Assembly: GCF_027460065.1 (NCBI RefSeq)
Contig: NZ_JAPYZZ010000002.1
Span: forward strand, 62,001 to 126,000
DNA from: Martinezella rhizogenes
Lineage (GTDB): Bacteria; Pseudomonadota; Alphaproteobacteria; Rhizobiales; Rhizobiaceae
Direction of reading: 5' to 3'
DNA length: 64,000 nucleotides
Under the pieces are notes generated by a model. The model did no database searches. It was not told the DNA's origin and worked only from the letters and a program-made list of their open reading frames with translations. The translations under genes were made by a program, and so were the position numbers. Below are positions 44,891 to 54,484 of the stretch, piece by piece; within the stretch, counting starts at the first letter, position 1, and every line of letters starts with the position of its first letter.

Positions 44891-46804
44891 ATGACCGACA
44901 TCGATACGAGCAAGCTGTCCTGGGACGAGTGGGACGAACTGCAAAACCCGCCGCCGGCCGAAACCGATTTCGACCGTGTGGTTGAAAGCGCGATTTCCCG
45001 GCGCGGCTTTCTCGGTGGCGTACTTGCCTTCGGTTCGGCCGCGGCCGCCATGGGCACGCTCGGCAACCTGATGAGCAGCACCTCGGCCGAAGCGGCGCAG
45101 GCAGCGACCTCGCGCTTCCAGTTCAAGCCGGTGGCGGCTGCGACCGACCATACCATTCACGTCCCGGAAGGCTATAGCTGGAAGCCGGTTGCCAAATGGG
45201 GCCAGCCGCTGTTTTCCAACGTTCCCGATCTCGACCCCGCCAAGGGCGTCAGCGTCGAGAACTCCGAGAAGGTGTTCGGCGAGAACACCGATGGCATGGA
45301 ATTGTTCATGGTCGGCGCCCACCAGCTGATCGCCGTCAACCATGAATATGTGAACCCGGAAATCAACCTGCCGCATGCCGAAAAAGGCAATCCGAAGACG
45401 GCCGACGACGTGAAGATCCTGCAGAACATGCAGGGTGTCACCGTCATGGAAGTCGCCGAAGGCAAGGATGGCTGGGAGATCGTTCTCGACAGCCCGTTCA
45501 ACCGCCGTATCCACCACAACACGCCGATGAAGCTTTCCGGCCCGGCCGCCGGTTCCGATCTCGTCAAGACCGCCGCCGATCCTGATGGTGTCGACTGTCT
45601 TGGCACCTTCAACAATTGCGGTGCCGGCCGCACGCCCTGGGGCACCTACCTCACCTGCGAGGAAAACTTCAACGGCTATTTCGGCACCGCTGACGCCGCC
45701 TTCAAGCTGCCTGACGACTACAAGCGTTATGGCATCGTCGCGGAGACGCGTTATGCCTATGAGAAGTTCGACGCGCGTTTCGACGTCGCCAAGAACCCGA
45801 ACGAGCCGCGCCGCGCCGGTTACGTGGTCGAGATCGATCCTTCGGACGCCAAGTCCACCCCGATCAAGCGTACTGCGCTTGGCCGCATCAAGCACGAAAA
45901 CGCCGCCGTGGTCATTGCCCGTGACGGCCGCGTCGTCGTTTATATGGGTGACGACGAGCGTGGCGAGTTCCTCTATAAATTCGTCTCCAACGGCATCTAT
46001 GTGCCGGGCGGCGACACTTCCAAGCTGCTTGACGAAGGCACGCTCCATGTCGCCAAGTTCGCCGATGACGGCGCTGGCGAATGGGTGGCCCTCACGCCGG
46101 AAACCACAGGCATGAAGATCGACGAAATCTGCGTCTTCACCCGCCAGGCCGCTTCCAAGGTGGGTGCGACGACCATGGACCGCCCGGAATGGGTCGCCAT
46201 CAACCCGGTTGCCATCGAAGCCTATTGCGCGCTGACCAATAACAGCCGCCGCGGTGAAATGAAGGACGGCAAGCTGCGCGCCAATGCCGGCGGCGACGCC
46301 ATGACCATCAATGCCGTCAACCCGCGCGAAAAGAACGAATACGGCCAGATCGTGCGCTGGTATCCGGAAAATGACGACCATGCGGACGCCAAGTTCAAGT
46401 GGGACCTGTTCTGCATGGCTGGCAATCCCGCCGTTCACAAGGACGCCTATGCCGGTTCCTCGAATATCAACGAAGGCAACATGTTCAACTCGCCTGATGG
46501 CATGATGTTCGATAGCACCGGTCTGCTCTGGATTCAGACCGACGGCGAAGACAGCAATGAAGGCAACTTCGCTGGCCAGGGCAACAACCAGATGCTGGCG
46601 GGCGACCCGGCCACCGGCCGTATCGAGCGCTTCCTGACCGCCCCAAAGGGTTCCGAAGTCACCGGCCAGACCTGGTCCGGCGACAAGCGCACCCACTTCG
46701 TCGGCATCCAGCACCCCGACGCTCCCTTCCCGGACGGCGAAGGCAAACTGCCGCGCTCGGCGGTCATCGCCATCAAGCGCGACGACAACGCGAAGATCGG
46801 CTGA
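44891..46804 (+). CDS. PhoX-family alkaline phosphatase (DUF839)
   Basis: A 637-residue Tat-exported protein. The twin-arginine signal SRRGFLGGVLAFGSAAAAMG is preceded by an unusually long N-region of about 37 residues, as in other PhoX proteins. The mature part has PhoX/DUF839 motifs: FNNCGAGRTPWGTYLTCEEN, GRIKHENAAVVIARDGRVVV, YMGDDERGEFLYKFVS and GLLWIQTDGEDSNEGNFAGQ. The family uses calcium and iron to release phosphate from organic esters in the periplasm. GGAG precedes ATG 44891. No convincing Pho box was found upstream. Confidence 0.88.
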   Translation: MTDIDTSKLSWDEWDELQNPPPAETDFDRVVESAISRRGFLGGVLAFGSAAAAMGTLGNLMSSTSAEAAQAATSRFQFKPVAAATDHTIHVPEGYSWKPVAKWGQPLFSNVPDLDPAKGVSVENSEKVFGENTDGMELFMVGAHQLIAVNHEYVNPEINLPHAEKGNPKTADDVKILQNMQGVTVMEVAEGKDGWEIVLDSPFNRRIHHNTPMKLSGPAAGSDLVKTAADPDGVDCLGTFNNCGAGRTPWGTYLTCEENFNGYFGTADAAFKLPDDYKRYGIVAETRYAYEKFDARFDVAKNPNEPRRAGYVVEIDPSDAKSTPIKRTALGRIKHENAAVVIARDGRVVVYMGDDERGEFLYKFVSNGIYVPGGDTSKLLDEGTLHVAKFADDGAGEWVALTPETTGMKIDEICVFTRQAASKVGATTMDRPEWVAINPVAIEAYCALTNNSRRGEMKDGKLRANAGGDAMTINAVNPREKNEYGQIVRWYPENDDHADAKFKWDLFCMAGNPAVHKDAYAGSSNINEGNMFNSPDGMMFDSTGLLWIQTDGEDSNEGNFAGQGNNQMLAGDPATGRIERFLTAPKGSEVTGQTWSGDKRTHFVGIQHPDAPFPDGEGKLPRSAVIAIKRDDNAKIG

Positions 46805-46862
46805 GGCATAAATCTGACGCAAACCCGGCCGCGTGCAACCCGCGGTCTGGTTCAGAACATAG

Positions 46863-46902
46863 AAACGCCGTGCATCCGAAAGCCTGCACGGCGTTTTGTT
46901 TT
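46863..46902 (+). terminator. Rho-independent terminator after the phoX-type gene (bidirectional, also napC end)
   Basis: An 11-bp stem (AAACGCCGTGC / GCACGGCGTTT) with the loop ATCCGAAAGCCT, followed by TTGTTTTG. It lies between the phoX-type stop and the convergent napC stop, and could end both transcripts. Confidence 0.8.
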
Positions 46903-46912
46903 GCCCGACCGA

Positions 46913-47614
46913 TTAGAACACGTTCCGATGCACATCGCTCATCGCCCGGCGCAGATCATCGACCGCGGACGCCGTCTGTCCCGGTTCATCGTTGAGCGCG
47001 GGTGGCATTTTCCAGCCGGGGTCGATGCCTTCCATATTCGGCAGCTCATGCGCGATGCCCTTGTGGCAATCGATGCAGGTGGCCTTGCCCGTCAGCAGAT
47101 ATTTCGAATGAATATCGGCGGCGCGCTGCGTCTGTTTGGTAAAGTCCATGGCGACGGAGGAGTGGCAATTGCGGCACTCCAGGCTGTCATTGGCCTTCAG
47201 GCGCGACCATTCGTGCTGGGCAAGCTCCAGCCGCTTGTCGAGGAATTTCTTGCGGGTGTCGATGGTGCCGAAAATCTTGCCCCAGACTTCCTTGGAAGCC
47301 TGCATCTTGCGGGCGATCTTGTCGGTCCATTCGTGCGGCACATGGCAATCCGGACAGGAAGCACGCACGCCGGAGCGATTGGAGAAATGCACCGTCCGGG
47401 TCAGCTCCTCATAAACATTGGCGCGCATCTCGTGGCAGGAAATGCAGAAAGCTTCCTTGTTGGTCATTTCCAGCGCGGTGTTGAAGGCGCCCCAGAACAT
47501 CACCCCGCCGACGAAACCGCCAAGAGTCAGGAAGGCGAGGCTGAGCGTACCCGCCGGCGTGGTCAGAACCGCCCAGAGCCAGATGAAGAGTTTTTTGATA
47601 CGGGCAATCATCAT
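46913..47614 (-). CDS. napC: Cytochrome c-type protein NapC
   Basis: A membrane-anchored tetraheme quinol dehydrogenase that passes electrons from the quinol pool to NapAB. One N-terminal membrane anchor (about residues 20-45) is followed by four CxxCH haem sites: CISCH (57), CPDCH (87), CRNCH (147) and CIDCH (180). The 233-residue length is typical. The start overlaps the napB stop. It is the last gene of napEFDABC. Confidence 0.95.
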   Translation of the reverse strand: MMIARIKKLFIWLWAVLTTPAGTLSLAFLTLGGFVGGVMFWGAFNTALEMTNKEAFCISCHEMRANVYEELTRTVHFSNRSGVRASCPDCHVPHEWTDKIARKMQASKEVWGKIFGTIDTRKKFLDKRLELAQHEWSRLKANDSLECRNCHSSVAMDFTKQTQRAADIHSKYLLTGKATCIDCHKGIAHELPNMEGIDPGWKMPPALNDEPGQTASAVDDLRRAMSDVHRNVF

Positions 47615-48075
47615 TCGCTACCCGCCGGTTTCACGCCCATGGTGCTCATGTCCTCGAACGTGTTGGGCACGAGCGGTCGCGTATCGGCCTGCGGCACATG
47701 GCAGGCGGTGCAGAAATAACGGCGCGGCGAGACATCCGCCAGCATCTGGCCTTCGCGCGTCATGTAATGGGTGACGCTGATCATCGGTGCGCCGGAATCC
47801 TGGGTGAATTCGCGCTTGTGACAGGAGAGACAGCGATTGGCGTTGACCGACAGTTGGTAACCGTCAATCGAATGCGGGATGACAGGCGGCTGTTCGGGAT
47901 AGGCGCGCATGCGCCTGAAATCGTCGATCACCCATTTCGGCAGGGGTTTCGCGGGCTCGGTTTTCATGGCGTCGCCGCGCGGGCCGGACAGTTCCGGCAC
48001 CATCTGCGCAACGGCCCCCGTCGCCAAGGCCACGACCAGAAGCGTGGCGGCGATCCATCCGTGTTTCCTGATCAT
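47611..48075 (-). CDS. napB: Periplasmic nitrate reductase small subunit NapB
   Basis: A diheme cytochrome c electron donor to NapA. The 154-residue product from ATG 48075 has a signal peptide ([18 protein letters not shown]) and two haem sites, CLSCH (82-86) and CTACH (122-126). The ATG overlaps the napA stop by ATGA; the frame start at 48183 lies inside napA and is rejected. Confidence 0.94.
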   Translation of the reverse strand: MIRKHGWIAATLLVVALATGAVAQMVPELSGPRGDAMKTEPAKPLPKWVIDDFRRMRAYPEQPPVIPHSIDGYQLSVNANRCLSCHKREFTQDSGAPMISVTHYMTREGQMLADVSPRRYFCTACHVPQADTRPLVPNTFEDMSTMGVKPAGSE

Positions 48076-50576
48076 GCGACTGGCTCTATCTTGACTGCGC
48101 ATTTCTTGAAATCCGTCTGCTTGGAGATGGGATCGGTTGCGTCGAGCGTCACCTTGTTGATCAGCTGGCTGGCATCGAACCACGGAACGAAGATGACGCC
48201 GGGCGGCATGCGGTTGCGGCCGCGCGTTTCCACGCGGGAGCGGATTTCGCCACGGCGCGAGACGATACGGATTTCCGAACCCTGATTGAGCCCGCGCTTG
48301 CGCGCATCCGCGGCATTCATGAAACAGCGAGCGCCGGGAAAGGCCTTGTAGAGTTCCGGTACGCGCATGGTCATGGAACCGGAATGCCAGTGCTCCAGCA
48401 CGCGACCCGTCACCAGCCAGGTGTCGAATTCCTCATCGGGGGATTCCGCCGGCGGCTCGTAAGGCACGGCGATGATGACCGCCTTGCCGTCCTTGTTGCC
48501 GTAGAATTTCACGCCCTCGCCCGGCTTGACATAGGGGTCATAACCCTCGCGGTAACGCCACAGCGTTTCCTTGCCATCCACCACCGGCCAGCGCATGCCG
48601 CGCACCTCGTGATAGGCATCGTAAGGCGCCAGATCGTGGCCGTGACCGCGCCCGAAAGCGGCATATTCCTCGAACAGACCCTTTTGCAGATAAAAACCGA
48701 AATCCCTGGATTCCTGATTCTGGTAGTCGGCGTTGATCTCGCTCAGCGGGAACTTGCCGACATCGCAGTCCTTGTAGAGAACCTCAAACAGCGTTTTGCC
48801 GCGATAGTCAGGATTGGCGTCCAGCAGTTCCGCCGGCCACACCTCGTCGGTGGTGAAGCGCTTGGAAAACTCCACCAACTGCCAGAGATCGGAACGCGCC
48901 TCGCCTGTCGCCTCCACCAGCTGGTGCCAGACATGGGTGCGCCGCTCGGCATTGCCATAGGCCCCTTCCTTCTCCACCCACATGGCGGCGGGCAGAATGA
49001 GGTCGGCGCTCATGGCGGTGATGGTCGGATAGGCATCCGAAACCACGATGAAGTTTTCCGGGTTGCGATAACCCAGATAGGTCTCGTTCTTGGTGTTGGG
49101 GCCGGCCTGGACGTTGTTGTTGACCTGTACCCAGTAGAAATTCAGCTTGCCGTCATGCAGCATGCGGTCCTGCTGCACGGCGTGGTAACCCGGCTTTTCC
49201 GGGATGATGCCGTGCGGAATGCGCCAGATTTCTTCGGCATGCTTTCGGTGTTCCGGGTTGGTCACCGTCATGTCGGCCGGCAAGCGGTGGGCGAAGGTTC
49301 CCACTTCACGCGCCGTGCCGCAGGCCGAGGGCTGGCCGGTCAGCGAGAACGGACTGTTACCGGGCTCGGAAATCTTTCCGGTCAAAAGATGGATGTTATA
49401 GACCATCTGGTTGGCCCAGACGCCGCGGACATGCTGGTTGAAACCCATGGTCCAGAGCGACATGACCTTGCGTTTCGGGTCGGCATAAAGCTCGGCCAGT
49501 TCCTCCAGGAAACCGGCTTCCACCCCGGTCATGGCGGCGGTCTTTTCCAGCGTGTATTGGGAGACAAATTCCTTGAAGGTCTCGAAATCGATCGCTTCCG
49601 TCTTGGTCGGATCGGCGGAATTGGCGGCATTCACCTCCACCGGATTGTCTGGCCGCAGGCCATAACCGATATCGGTGACGCCGCGTACGAATTTCGTGTG
49701 GTTCTTAACGAAGTCTTCGTTGACGCGCCCGGTCTTGATGATGTGGTTGGCGATGTAATTGAGGATGACGAGGTCCGTGCCCGGCTTGAAGACCATGGGG
49801 ATATCGGCGAGATCCATGCTGCGATGGGTGAAGGTCGAAAGCACCGCCACCTTCACGTGGTCAAAGCCCAGACGCCGATCGGCGATGCGGGTCCACAGGA
49901 TGGGATGCATCTCCGCCATGTTCGAGCCCCAGAGCACGAAGGCATCGGCATGTTCGAAATCGTCGTAGCACCCCATCGGCTCGTCCATGCCGAAGGTGCG
50001 CATGAAGGCATAAGCGGCCGACGCCATGCAGTGGCGGGCATTGGGGTCGAGATTGTTGGAACGGAAGCCGGCGCGCATCAGCTTGGTGGCCGCATAGCCT
50101 TCGAAGATGGTCCACTGGCCGGAGCCGAACATGCCAACGGCCGTCGGTCCCTTTTCCTTCAGCACGCGCTTGCACTGCTGCGCCATCACATCGAAGGCCT
50201 CATCCCAGCTGACAGGCTCGAATTCGCCGTCCTTGGCATAGGCGCCGTTTTTCTTGCGTAGAAGCGGGGTTTGCAGCCGGTCCTTGCCATACATGATCTT
50301 GGACAGGAAATAGCCCTTGATGCAGTTGAGGCCACGATTGACCTCCGCCTGCATGTCACCATGGGTGGCAACCACCTTGCCTTCCTTGACGCCGACCATG
50401 ACACCGCAGCCCGTGCCGCAGAAACGACAGGGCGCCTTGGACCATTTGATCTGCAATGCTGAAACACCGCCCGGCACCGGCTGGGCGGCGGCCGGCAGCG
50501 CAATGCCCGCCGTTGCCGCCGCAATGCCGGCGGCATGCGCCTTCAATAGATTACGCCGCGTCAGTTCGCTGCTCAT
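48072..50576 (-). CDS. napA: Periplasmic nitrate reductase catalytic subunit NapA
   Basis: A molybdopterin enzyme reducing nitrate to nitrite in the periplasm. The 834-residue product from ATG 50576 has a Tat signal ([20 protein letters not shown]). A 4Fe-4S site has Cys50, Cys53, Cys57 and Cys85 (C-x2-C-x3-C-x27-C), and the molybdenum ligand Cys lies in [20 protein letters not shown]. Cofactor-binding motifs such as [20 protein letters not shown] and [17 protein letters not shown] are present. Its start overlaps the end of napD by 26 bp; the frame start at 50627 is rejected. Confidence 0.96.
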   Translation of the reverse strand: MSSELTRRNLLKAHAAGIAAATAGIALPAAAQPVPGGVSALQIKWSKAPCRFCGTGCGVMVGVKEGKVVATHGDMQAEVNRGLNCIKGYFLSKIMYGKDRLQTPLLRKKNGAYAKDGEFEPVSWDEAFDVMAQQCKRVLKEKGPTAVGMFGSGQWTIFEGYAATKLMRAGFRSNNLDPNARHCMASAAYAFMRTFGMDEPMGCYDDFEHADAFVLWGSNMAEMHPILWTRIADRRLGFDHVKVAVLSTFTHRSMDLADIPMVFKPGTDLVILNYIANHIIKTGRVNEDFVKNHTKFVRGVTDIGYGLRPDNPVEVNAANSADPTKTEAIDFETFKEFVSQYTLEKTAAMTGVEAGFLEELAELYADPKRKVMSLWTMGFNQHVRGVWANQMVYNIHLLTGKISEPGNSPFSLTGQPSACGTAREVGTFAHRLPADMTVTNPEHRKHAEEIWRIPHGIIPEKPGYHAVQQDRMLHDGKLNFYWVQVNNNVQAGPNTKNETYLGYRNPENFIVVSDAYPTITAMSADLILPAAMWVEKEGAYGNAERRTHVWHQLVEATGEARSDLWQLVEFSKRFTTDEVWPAELLDANPDYRGKTLFEVLYKDCDVGKFPLSEINADYQNQESRDFGFYLQKGLFEEYAAFGRGHGHDLAPYDAYHEVRGMRWPVVDGKETLWRYREGYDPYVKPGEGVKFYGNKDGKAVIIAVPYEPPAESPDEEFDTWLVTGRVLEHWHSGSMTMRVPELYKAFPGARCFMNAADARKRGLNQGSEIRIVSRRGEIRSRVETRGRNRMPPGVIFVPWFDASQLINKVTLDATDPISKQTDFKKCAVKIEPVA

Positions 50577-50838
50577 CGCCGCCTGTCTCCTCTGTATCGA
50601 CGTGTTCGAAAACCATGTTGGCGGCAATCACACCGTCGAGTGTCGAAATATAAGTGAGCGTATCGCCCAGCATGCCGGTGCTCGTGCCGTCTATGACGAT
50701 GACAATCTTGCCGTTGCCCTCGCCGTGAACCTCGACATTGTCGAGCGTCAGGAGCGTTGCAAACACGGCGTCCCGCATCTGGGGCATCACCGCAACCACA
50801 GCGCTTGAGACATGATATCGGCCTGTATTCTCAGGCAT
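50551..50838 (-). CDS. napD: NapA signal-peptide chaperone NapD
   Basis: A 95-residue cytoplasmic chaperone that binds the NapA Tat signal. The family pattern is visible in [37 protein letters not shown] and [15 protein letters not shown]. It is encoded between napF (8-bp overlap) and napA (26-bp overlap), the usual place. Confidence 0.92.
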   Translation of the reverse strand: MPENTGRYHVSSAVVAVMPQMRDAVFATLLTLDNVEVHGEGNGKIVIVIDGTSTGMLGDTLTYISTLDGVIAANMVFEHVDTEETGGDEQRTDAA

Positions 50839-51331
50839 ATTGCGTCTCCCTGGCTGTTTCCTTGATCTTGATCACACCGACTGGGCAGACAGACACGCAG
50901 GCCCCGCAGCCGGTGCAGGCCTCCTCGACAAGCGCGGGCACGAAGGGGCCGCCGCGGCGGGGGCGAAACCGGATAGCCTCGGTCGGGCAGGCATCGCGGC
51001 AGGCCTGGCAATCGACATTGCCAAAAGCGAGACACCCCTCGCCGATCGCCATGATGTGATCGAAGCTTTGTGCGTCAGATGTCGCAAAAACCGGCTCGGG
51101 ACAGGCTTGCGCGCACTTGCCGCAGAAGGTGCACTCCCCGGCGGAGAAATCCACCGAAGGCAGACCGCCTGACATGGTGATGATACCGGTGGGACAGGCT
51201 TCAACGCATTTTGCGCAACCGCTGCAGGCGGCGAGGTCGCTCAACGCGACCCCGGGGGGACAGATACGCATTTCCCGTTTCTGTCCGCCGCGCAGAAAAT
51301 CGCGCCAGCTGAGTGAGACTTCCATCGTCAT
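50831..51331 (-). CDS. napF: Ferredoxin-type protein NapF
   Basis: A 166-residue cytoplasmic polyferredoxin involved in NapA maturation. Cysteine clusters are CSGCAKCVEACP, CTFCGKCAQACP, CQACRDACP (with an earlier Cys in GCLAFGNVDC) and CTGCGACVSVCP. The start at 51331 has GAGGG five bases upstream. The frame start at 51493 would overlap napE and is rejected. It starts close after napE. Confidence 0.93.
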   Translation of the reverse strand: MTMEVSLSWRDFLRGGQKREMRICPPGVALSDLAACSGCAKCVEACPTGIITMSGGLPSVDFSAGECTFCGKCAQACPEPVFATSDAQSFDHIMAIGEGCLAFGNVDCQACRDACPTEAIRFRPRRGGPFVPALVEEACTGCGACVSVCPVGVIKIKETARETQYA

Positions 51332-51338
51332 TTCGCCC

Positions 51339-51524
51339 TCAATGGCCGGGCGGTCCCGGCGGCCCGTAAATGATCTGGAACATCCAGACGATGAAGCCAA
51401 AGGCTCCGACAAATCCGACCGCCAGCACAGGCCAGATTCCAAAGGCCAGAACGGCGAAGGCAATAAGCTCCTTCGTCCGGCTCGGCTTTCCATCCGCGTG
51501 TAGAGGCGCGACTATTTTAGGCAT
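51339..51524 (-). CDS. napE: Small membrane protein NapE
   Basis: A 61-residue protein with one membrane segment (ELIAFAVLAFGIWPVLAVGF) and the C-terminal GFIVWMFQIIYGPPGPPGH typical of NapE. ATG 51524 is preceded by AGGGA. It is the first gene of the nap operon. Its role is unknown in the family. Confidence 0.9.
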   Translation of the reverse strand: MPKIVAPLHADGKPSRTKELIAFAVLAFGIWPVLAVGFVGAFGFIVWMFQIIYGPPGPPGH

Positions 51525-51594
51525 ATTCGCGTTTCCCTGTTCGGTTCGAGTTATCATCGGCCAAAAGGCCGAAATATTCAACAATTTGATTTTA

Positions 51595-51609
51595 TTGATT
51601 ATTTATCAA
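51595..51609 (-). promoter_or_regulatory. FNR-like inverted repeat upstream of napE (non-canonical spacing)
   Basis: TTGAT-N5-ATCAA lies 71-85 bases upstream of the napE start. The half-sites are perfect FNR/FnrN half-sites, but the spacer is five bases rather than the canonical four. It may be a relaxed site or chance in an AT-rich promoter. A small hairpin (TCGGCC / GGCCGA, 51557-51572) lies between it and napE. Confidence 0.3.
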
Positions 51610-51736
51610 AGCTAACATTCATCAAGACCGCCCTCCTAAGTCACTGATTTCATGTTGTGCTTTTGCCGAAAAAATAAACAAATGATACCAAGAGAGAAAA
51701 AAGGGATGGCGGAGGTGCCGGGGGCAAGCTGCGTTC

Positions 51737-52924
51737 TCAACCACATGCGCCGGCCTCGTCGGTGCCAGGTGCTCGCATGAAGGGCAGAAAGCCCTGAAGC
51801 CAGATGCCGAAACTCGCGGCCCACAATATTGCGCTGAGGCCGTGATGATAGGGTGACAGGAATGCCGCGAATTCGAATTCGGGCAGGATGCGGATGAGGC
51901 CTGCCATCACCATCAGGGCGGTCGCCGCATGCGCCTGCCAGGGCAGATGTTTCAGATCGCGGCCCGTGTGCCGGAGCCCGGCAATGATGAAGACGGCCAT
52001 GATGGCGCAGCCAAGCGTGCCAACCGACAGCAGGTGCAGCCCTGCGGCAGACGTAACGGAAAAACCGAGCCGCGTCGCCCCGAGCACCAGAAATCCCGCC
52101 CCGGCAAAGGCATTGCCGAGCGCCAGCAACAGAACCTCGGTCCTGAAGGCGGCGCGGCCGATGAACCATTCGGCCAGCCGGTCGAAAAACGCGGCACCGG
52201 CCGCAAGCGCCAGCCAGGCGCAGACGTCGCTTTCCGGAAACAGAAGTTTTGCTGCCATGTACAGGGTCACCATGGCGCCCGCCATATGCTGGCGGCCGGG
52301 ATGTGGCCGGTAAGGCGTGGTCTCGCCGCTCGGATCGAGCGCCAGATTGATGACGACGACGTTGATGCGGGCGGCCGAGAGGGAGAAAAGCACGATGAAG
52401 ATGCACAGCGCCGCCTCCAGACAGCGGGTCGCGAGTTCCAGATCGCCAGCCCACCAGGCATAACGCACCCCCGCTTCCGCCGCCGCAAACAGCATGAGCC
52501 AGACGAGGAAGGCCAGATGTTTCGTCGTTCGCCGCGCCAGCATCGCCCTGCCGATGAGGGCGGACAGCGCGAGCAGGAATGCTAGATCGAAAAAGCCCCC
52601 CGGAAGGCTCCACGCATCGGCCCCCACAAAACCGATCAGGCGACCCGGCAACCAGAGGCCGGCGAGAGCAAGCAACGTGCGGCCCGAAGCCGTTTTTGTA
52701 TCGGTCCACTCAGGCACTGCCGAGCCGAGAAAACCGGCGAGCGCGATGCCATAGGTGCCAAAAATCATTTCGTGGGCATGCCATTGCGACGGCGGAACAG
52801 CGTCGGCGAAAGGCAGGCCGTAACCGCCGATGACGACCCACAAAAACGGCCAGACAGCGCCGTGCAGGGTCGCCAGAGGGAAAAACAGCCGCAGAGCTTC
52901 CGAAAGGATGGGGGGCTGTCTCAT
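51737..52924 (-). CDS. nnrS: NnrS-family haem/copper membrane protein
   Basis: A 395-residue polytopic membrane protein (about 12 spans) with the NnrS N-terminal signature SQWHAHEMIFGTYGIALAGF and His-containing segments RPHPGRQHMAGAMVTLYMA, LLSVGTLGCAIMAVFIIAGL and SPYHHGLSAILWAASFGIWL. Family members relieve nitric-oxide stress during denitrification. Its ATG overlaps the stop of the upstream ABC ATPase (ATGA), so it is translationally coupled to an ABC transporter operon. Confidence 0.9.
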   Translation of the reverse strand: MRQPPILSEALRLFFPLATLHGAVWPFLWVVIGGYGLPFADAVPPSQWHAHEMIFGTYGIALAGFLGSAVPEWTDTKTASGRTLLALAGLWLPGRLIGFVGADAWSLPGGFFDLAFLLALSALIGRAMLARRTTKHLAFLVWLMLFAAAEAGVRYAWWAGDLELATRCLEAALCIFIVLFSLSAARINVVVINLALDPSGETTPYRPHPGRQHMAGAMVTLYMAAKLLFPESDVCAWLALAAGAAFFDRLAEWFIGRAAFRTEVLLLALGNAFAGAGFLVLGATRLGFSVTSAAGLHLLSVGTLGCAIMAVFIIAGLRHTGRDLKHLPWQAHAATALMVMAGLIRILPEFEFAAFLSPYHHGLSAILWAASFGIWLQGFLPFMRAPGTDEAGACG

Positions 52925-53673
52925 CTCATCCGCTCCTTTGCCGAAAACAATTCGGAGAAGGCCGGGCTTTCGGCCAGCAATTCCGCCTCATCGAAAACCG
53001 CGCGCGCCATGCGCCGGCCCGGCGAACCGTTCGGACTATGCGCGGCGATGACACGGCCGTCGACGCCGGAGAGCACGATCAGCCGGTCGGCCACCAGCAG
53101 CGCTTCGTGAAGATCATGGGTGACGAGAAGGGTGGAAAAGCCGCGTTTACGGGCAGCTATCACCAGCAGTTCCTGCAAATGGCGGCGCAGGCCCACATCG
53201 ACGGCGCTGAAGGGTTCGTCCAGAAACAGCATGTCCGGCTCTACGGCAAGCGCCCGCGCCACACCGGCGCGCTGGCGCATGCCGCCGGAAAGCTCGACCG
53301 GATATTTACGAAAATCCGTTTCTTCCAGACCGACTTCCAGCGCAAACTGCGCCGCGATCTCCCGCCGCAACCGTTTCGGTATGCCGACTGCCGCAAGCCC
53401 GTAAGCGATATTGTCGATCAATGTCATCCATGGCAGCAGCCGCGGCTCCTGAAACACCAGCCCCTGCCGGCGGTAATTGCGCTGTACCCGGCCGCGAACG
53501 GGATCGATGACGCCGGCCGCGATCTGCAAAATCGTCGTCTTGCCGCTGCCGGAGGGGCCGAGCAGCGCCACGGTTTCCCCCGGCGCGATGCTCAGATTGA
53601 AATTCTCAAACAGGCTGCGGCCGAGAAAAGCGTGGCCGACCTGTTCGAAACTGAGGGCAAAATGGTCGCTCAT
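52921..53673 (-). CDS. ABC transporter ATP-binding protein (nitrate/sulfonate/taurine type)
   Basis: A 250-residue ATPase with Walker A GPSGSGKTTILQI, signature LSGGMRQRAGVARALAVEP, Walker B MLFLDEPFSAVDVG and switch His in LVTHDLHEAL. This fits the SsuB/TauB/NrtD group. ATG 53673 overlaps the upstream permease stop; the frame start at 53973 is a shadow inside that permease. The transporter substrate is unknown. Confidence 0.85.
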   Translation of the reverse strand: MSDHFALSFEQVGHAFLGRSLFENFNLSIAPGETVALLGPSGSGKTTILQIAAGVIDPVRGRVQRNYRRQGLVFQEPRLLPWMTLIDNIAYGLAAVGIPKRLRREIAAQFALEVGLEETDFRKYPVELSGGMRQRAGVARALAVEPDMLFLDEPFSAVDVGLRRHLQELLVIAARKRGFSTLLVTHDLHEALLVADRLIVLSGVDGRVIAAHSPNGSPGRRMARAVFDEAELLAESPAFSELFSAKERMR

Positions 53674-54479
53674 CGTTTGACACCCCATGGCAGCCCGGCG
53701 GCGCGCCAGCGTTCCAGCGCCTCGCGCAGCAGATGCAGCAGGCCGTAATCGGTCAGCAAGGCAAGGCCGACCGTGATGGTGAGCCAGGCGCTGACCTGGG
53801 CGATATCGAACAGCGCCCTCGCGGTTGCCAGTTCGCCGCCAATGCCGCCGGAATTCGACAGAAGCTCGGCCATGACAGTCACTTTCCAGGCGCTGCCGGC
53901 CGTGGTCGTCCATGCCGGAAAGAGATAGGAAAGCACATGCGGCATGGTGACGGTGCGCAGGCGGTAAAACCATGGAGCGCCGAAAGCCTGCGCCATCACC
54001 TCCAGCTGCCGGTCCCGCTTGGCGACACCTTCCAGCGCGCCGGCGAAGGAGACCGGCGCCGAGGCGATCGCCACGGTCATGATGGCCGTGCCACCGGACG
54101 AACCGAACCAGATGAGCGCCAGCACGATCCAGCCGATGGGTGGCACGCCGAGCAGGACGGTGACAACAGGCTTCATCAGCCGCATGGCGGCGAAGGAATA
54201 ACCGGCCAGCACACCCGCCACCGTGCCGATGCCGGCGGCGATGGCAAAACCGGTCAGGGCCCTGACGGCGCTCTGTGACAGGATGGCGAAAAAATCCGGC
54301 CGCGCCGCCAGAAGCCCGATCGCCGCGAAAGTCTCACCCGGCGAAGGCAGGATGAAAGAGCCATAAATCTCATGCCCGGTCTGCCAGGCGGCGAGAAAAC
54401 AGAAAATGCCTGATAGCCCGGCCCAGCCCGCCCAGAGATAGCGACCCGTCCAGCCAAGACTTTCAAGAATGCGGTTCAT
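53670..54479 (-). CDS. ABC transporter permease (nitrate/sulfonate/taurine type)
   Basis: A 269-residue permease with six spans and the SsuC/TauC-like segments KPVVTVLLGVPPIGWIVLAL and LPWGV-type end. The ATPase-contact loop is EVMAQAFGAPWFYRLRTVTM followed by PHVLSYLFPAWTTTAGSAWK. It starts 5 bp after the binding-protein gene and overlaps the ATPase gene by 4 bp. Confidence 0.85.
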   Translation of the reverse strand: MNRILESLGWTGRYLWAGWAGLSGIFCFLAAWQTGHEIYGSFILPSPGETFAAIGLLAARPDFFAILSQSAVRALTGFAIAAGIGTVAGVLAGYSFAAMRLMKPVVTVLLGVPPIGWIVLALIWFGSSGGTAIMTVAIASAPVSFAGALEGVAKRDRQLEVMAQAFGAPWFYRLRTVTMPHVLSYLFPAWTTTAGSAWKVTVMAELLSNSGGIGGELATARALFDIAQVSAWLTITVGLALLTDYGLLHLLREALERWRAAGLPWGVKR

Positions 54480-54484
54480 GCCTG

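Noticed and set aside
44834-46822. 662-codon minus-strand frame opposite the phoX-type gene
   Set aside because: Antisense shadow; the plus-strand gene has a Tat signal and PhoX motifs.
48384-50261. 625-codon open frame opposite napA
   Set aside because: It is a shadow of napA, which has complete motifs; there is no ribosome-binding site or domain.
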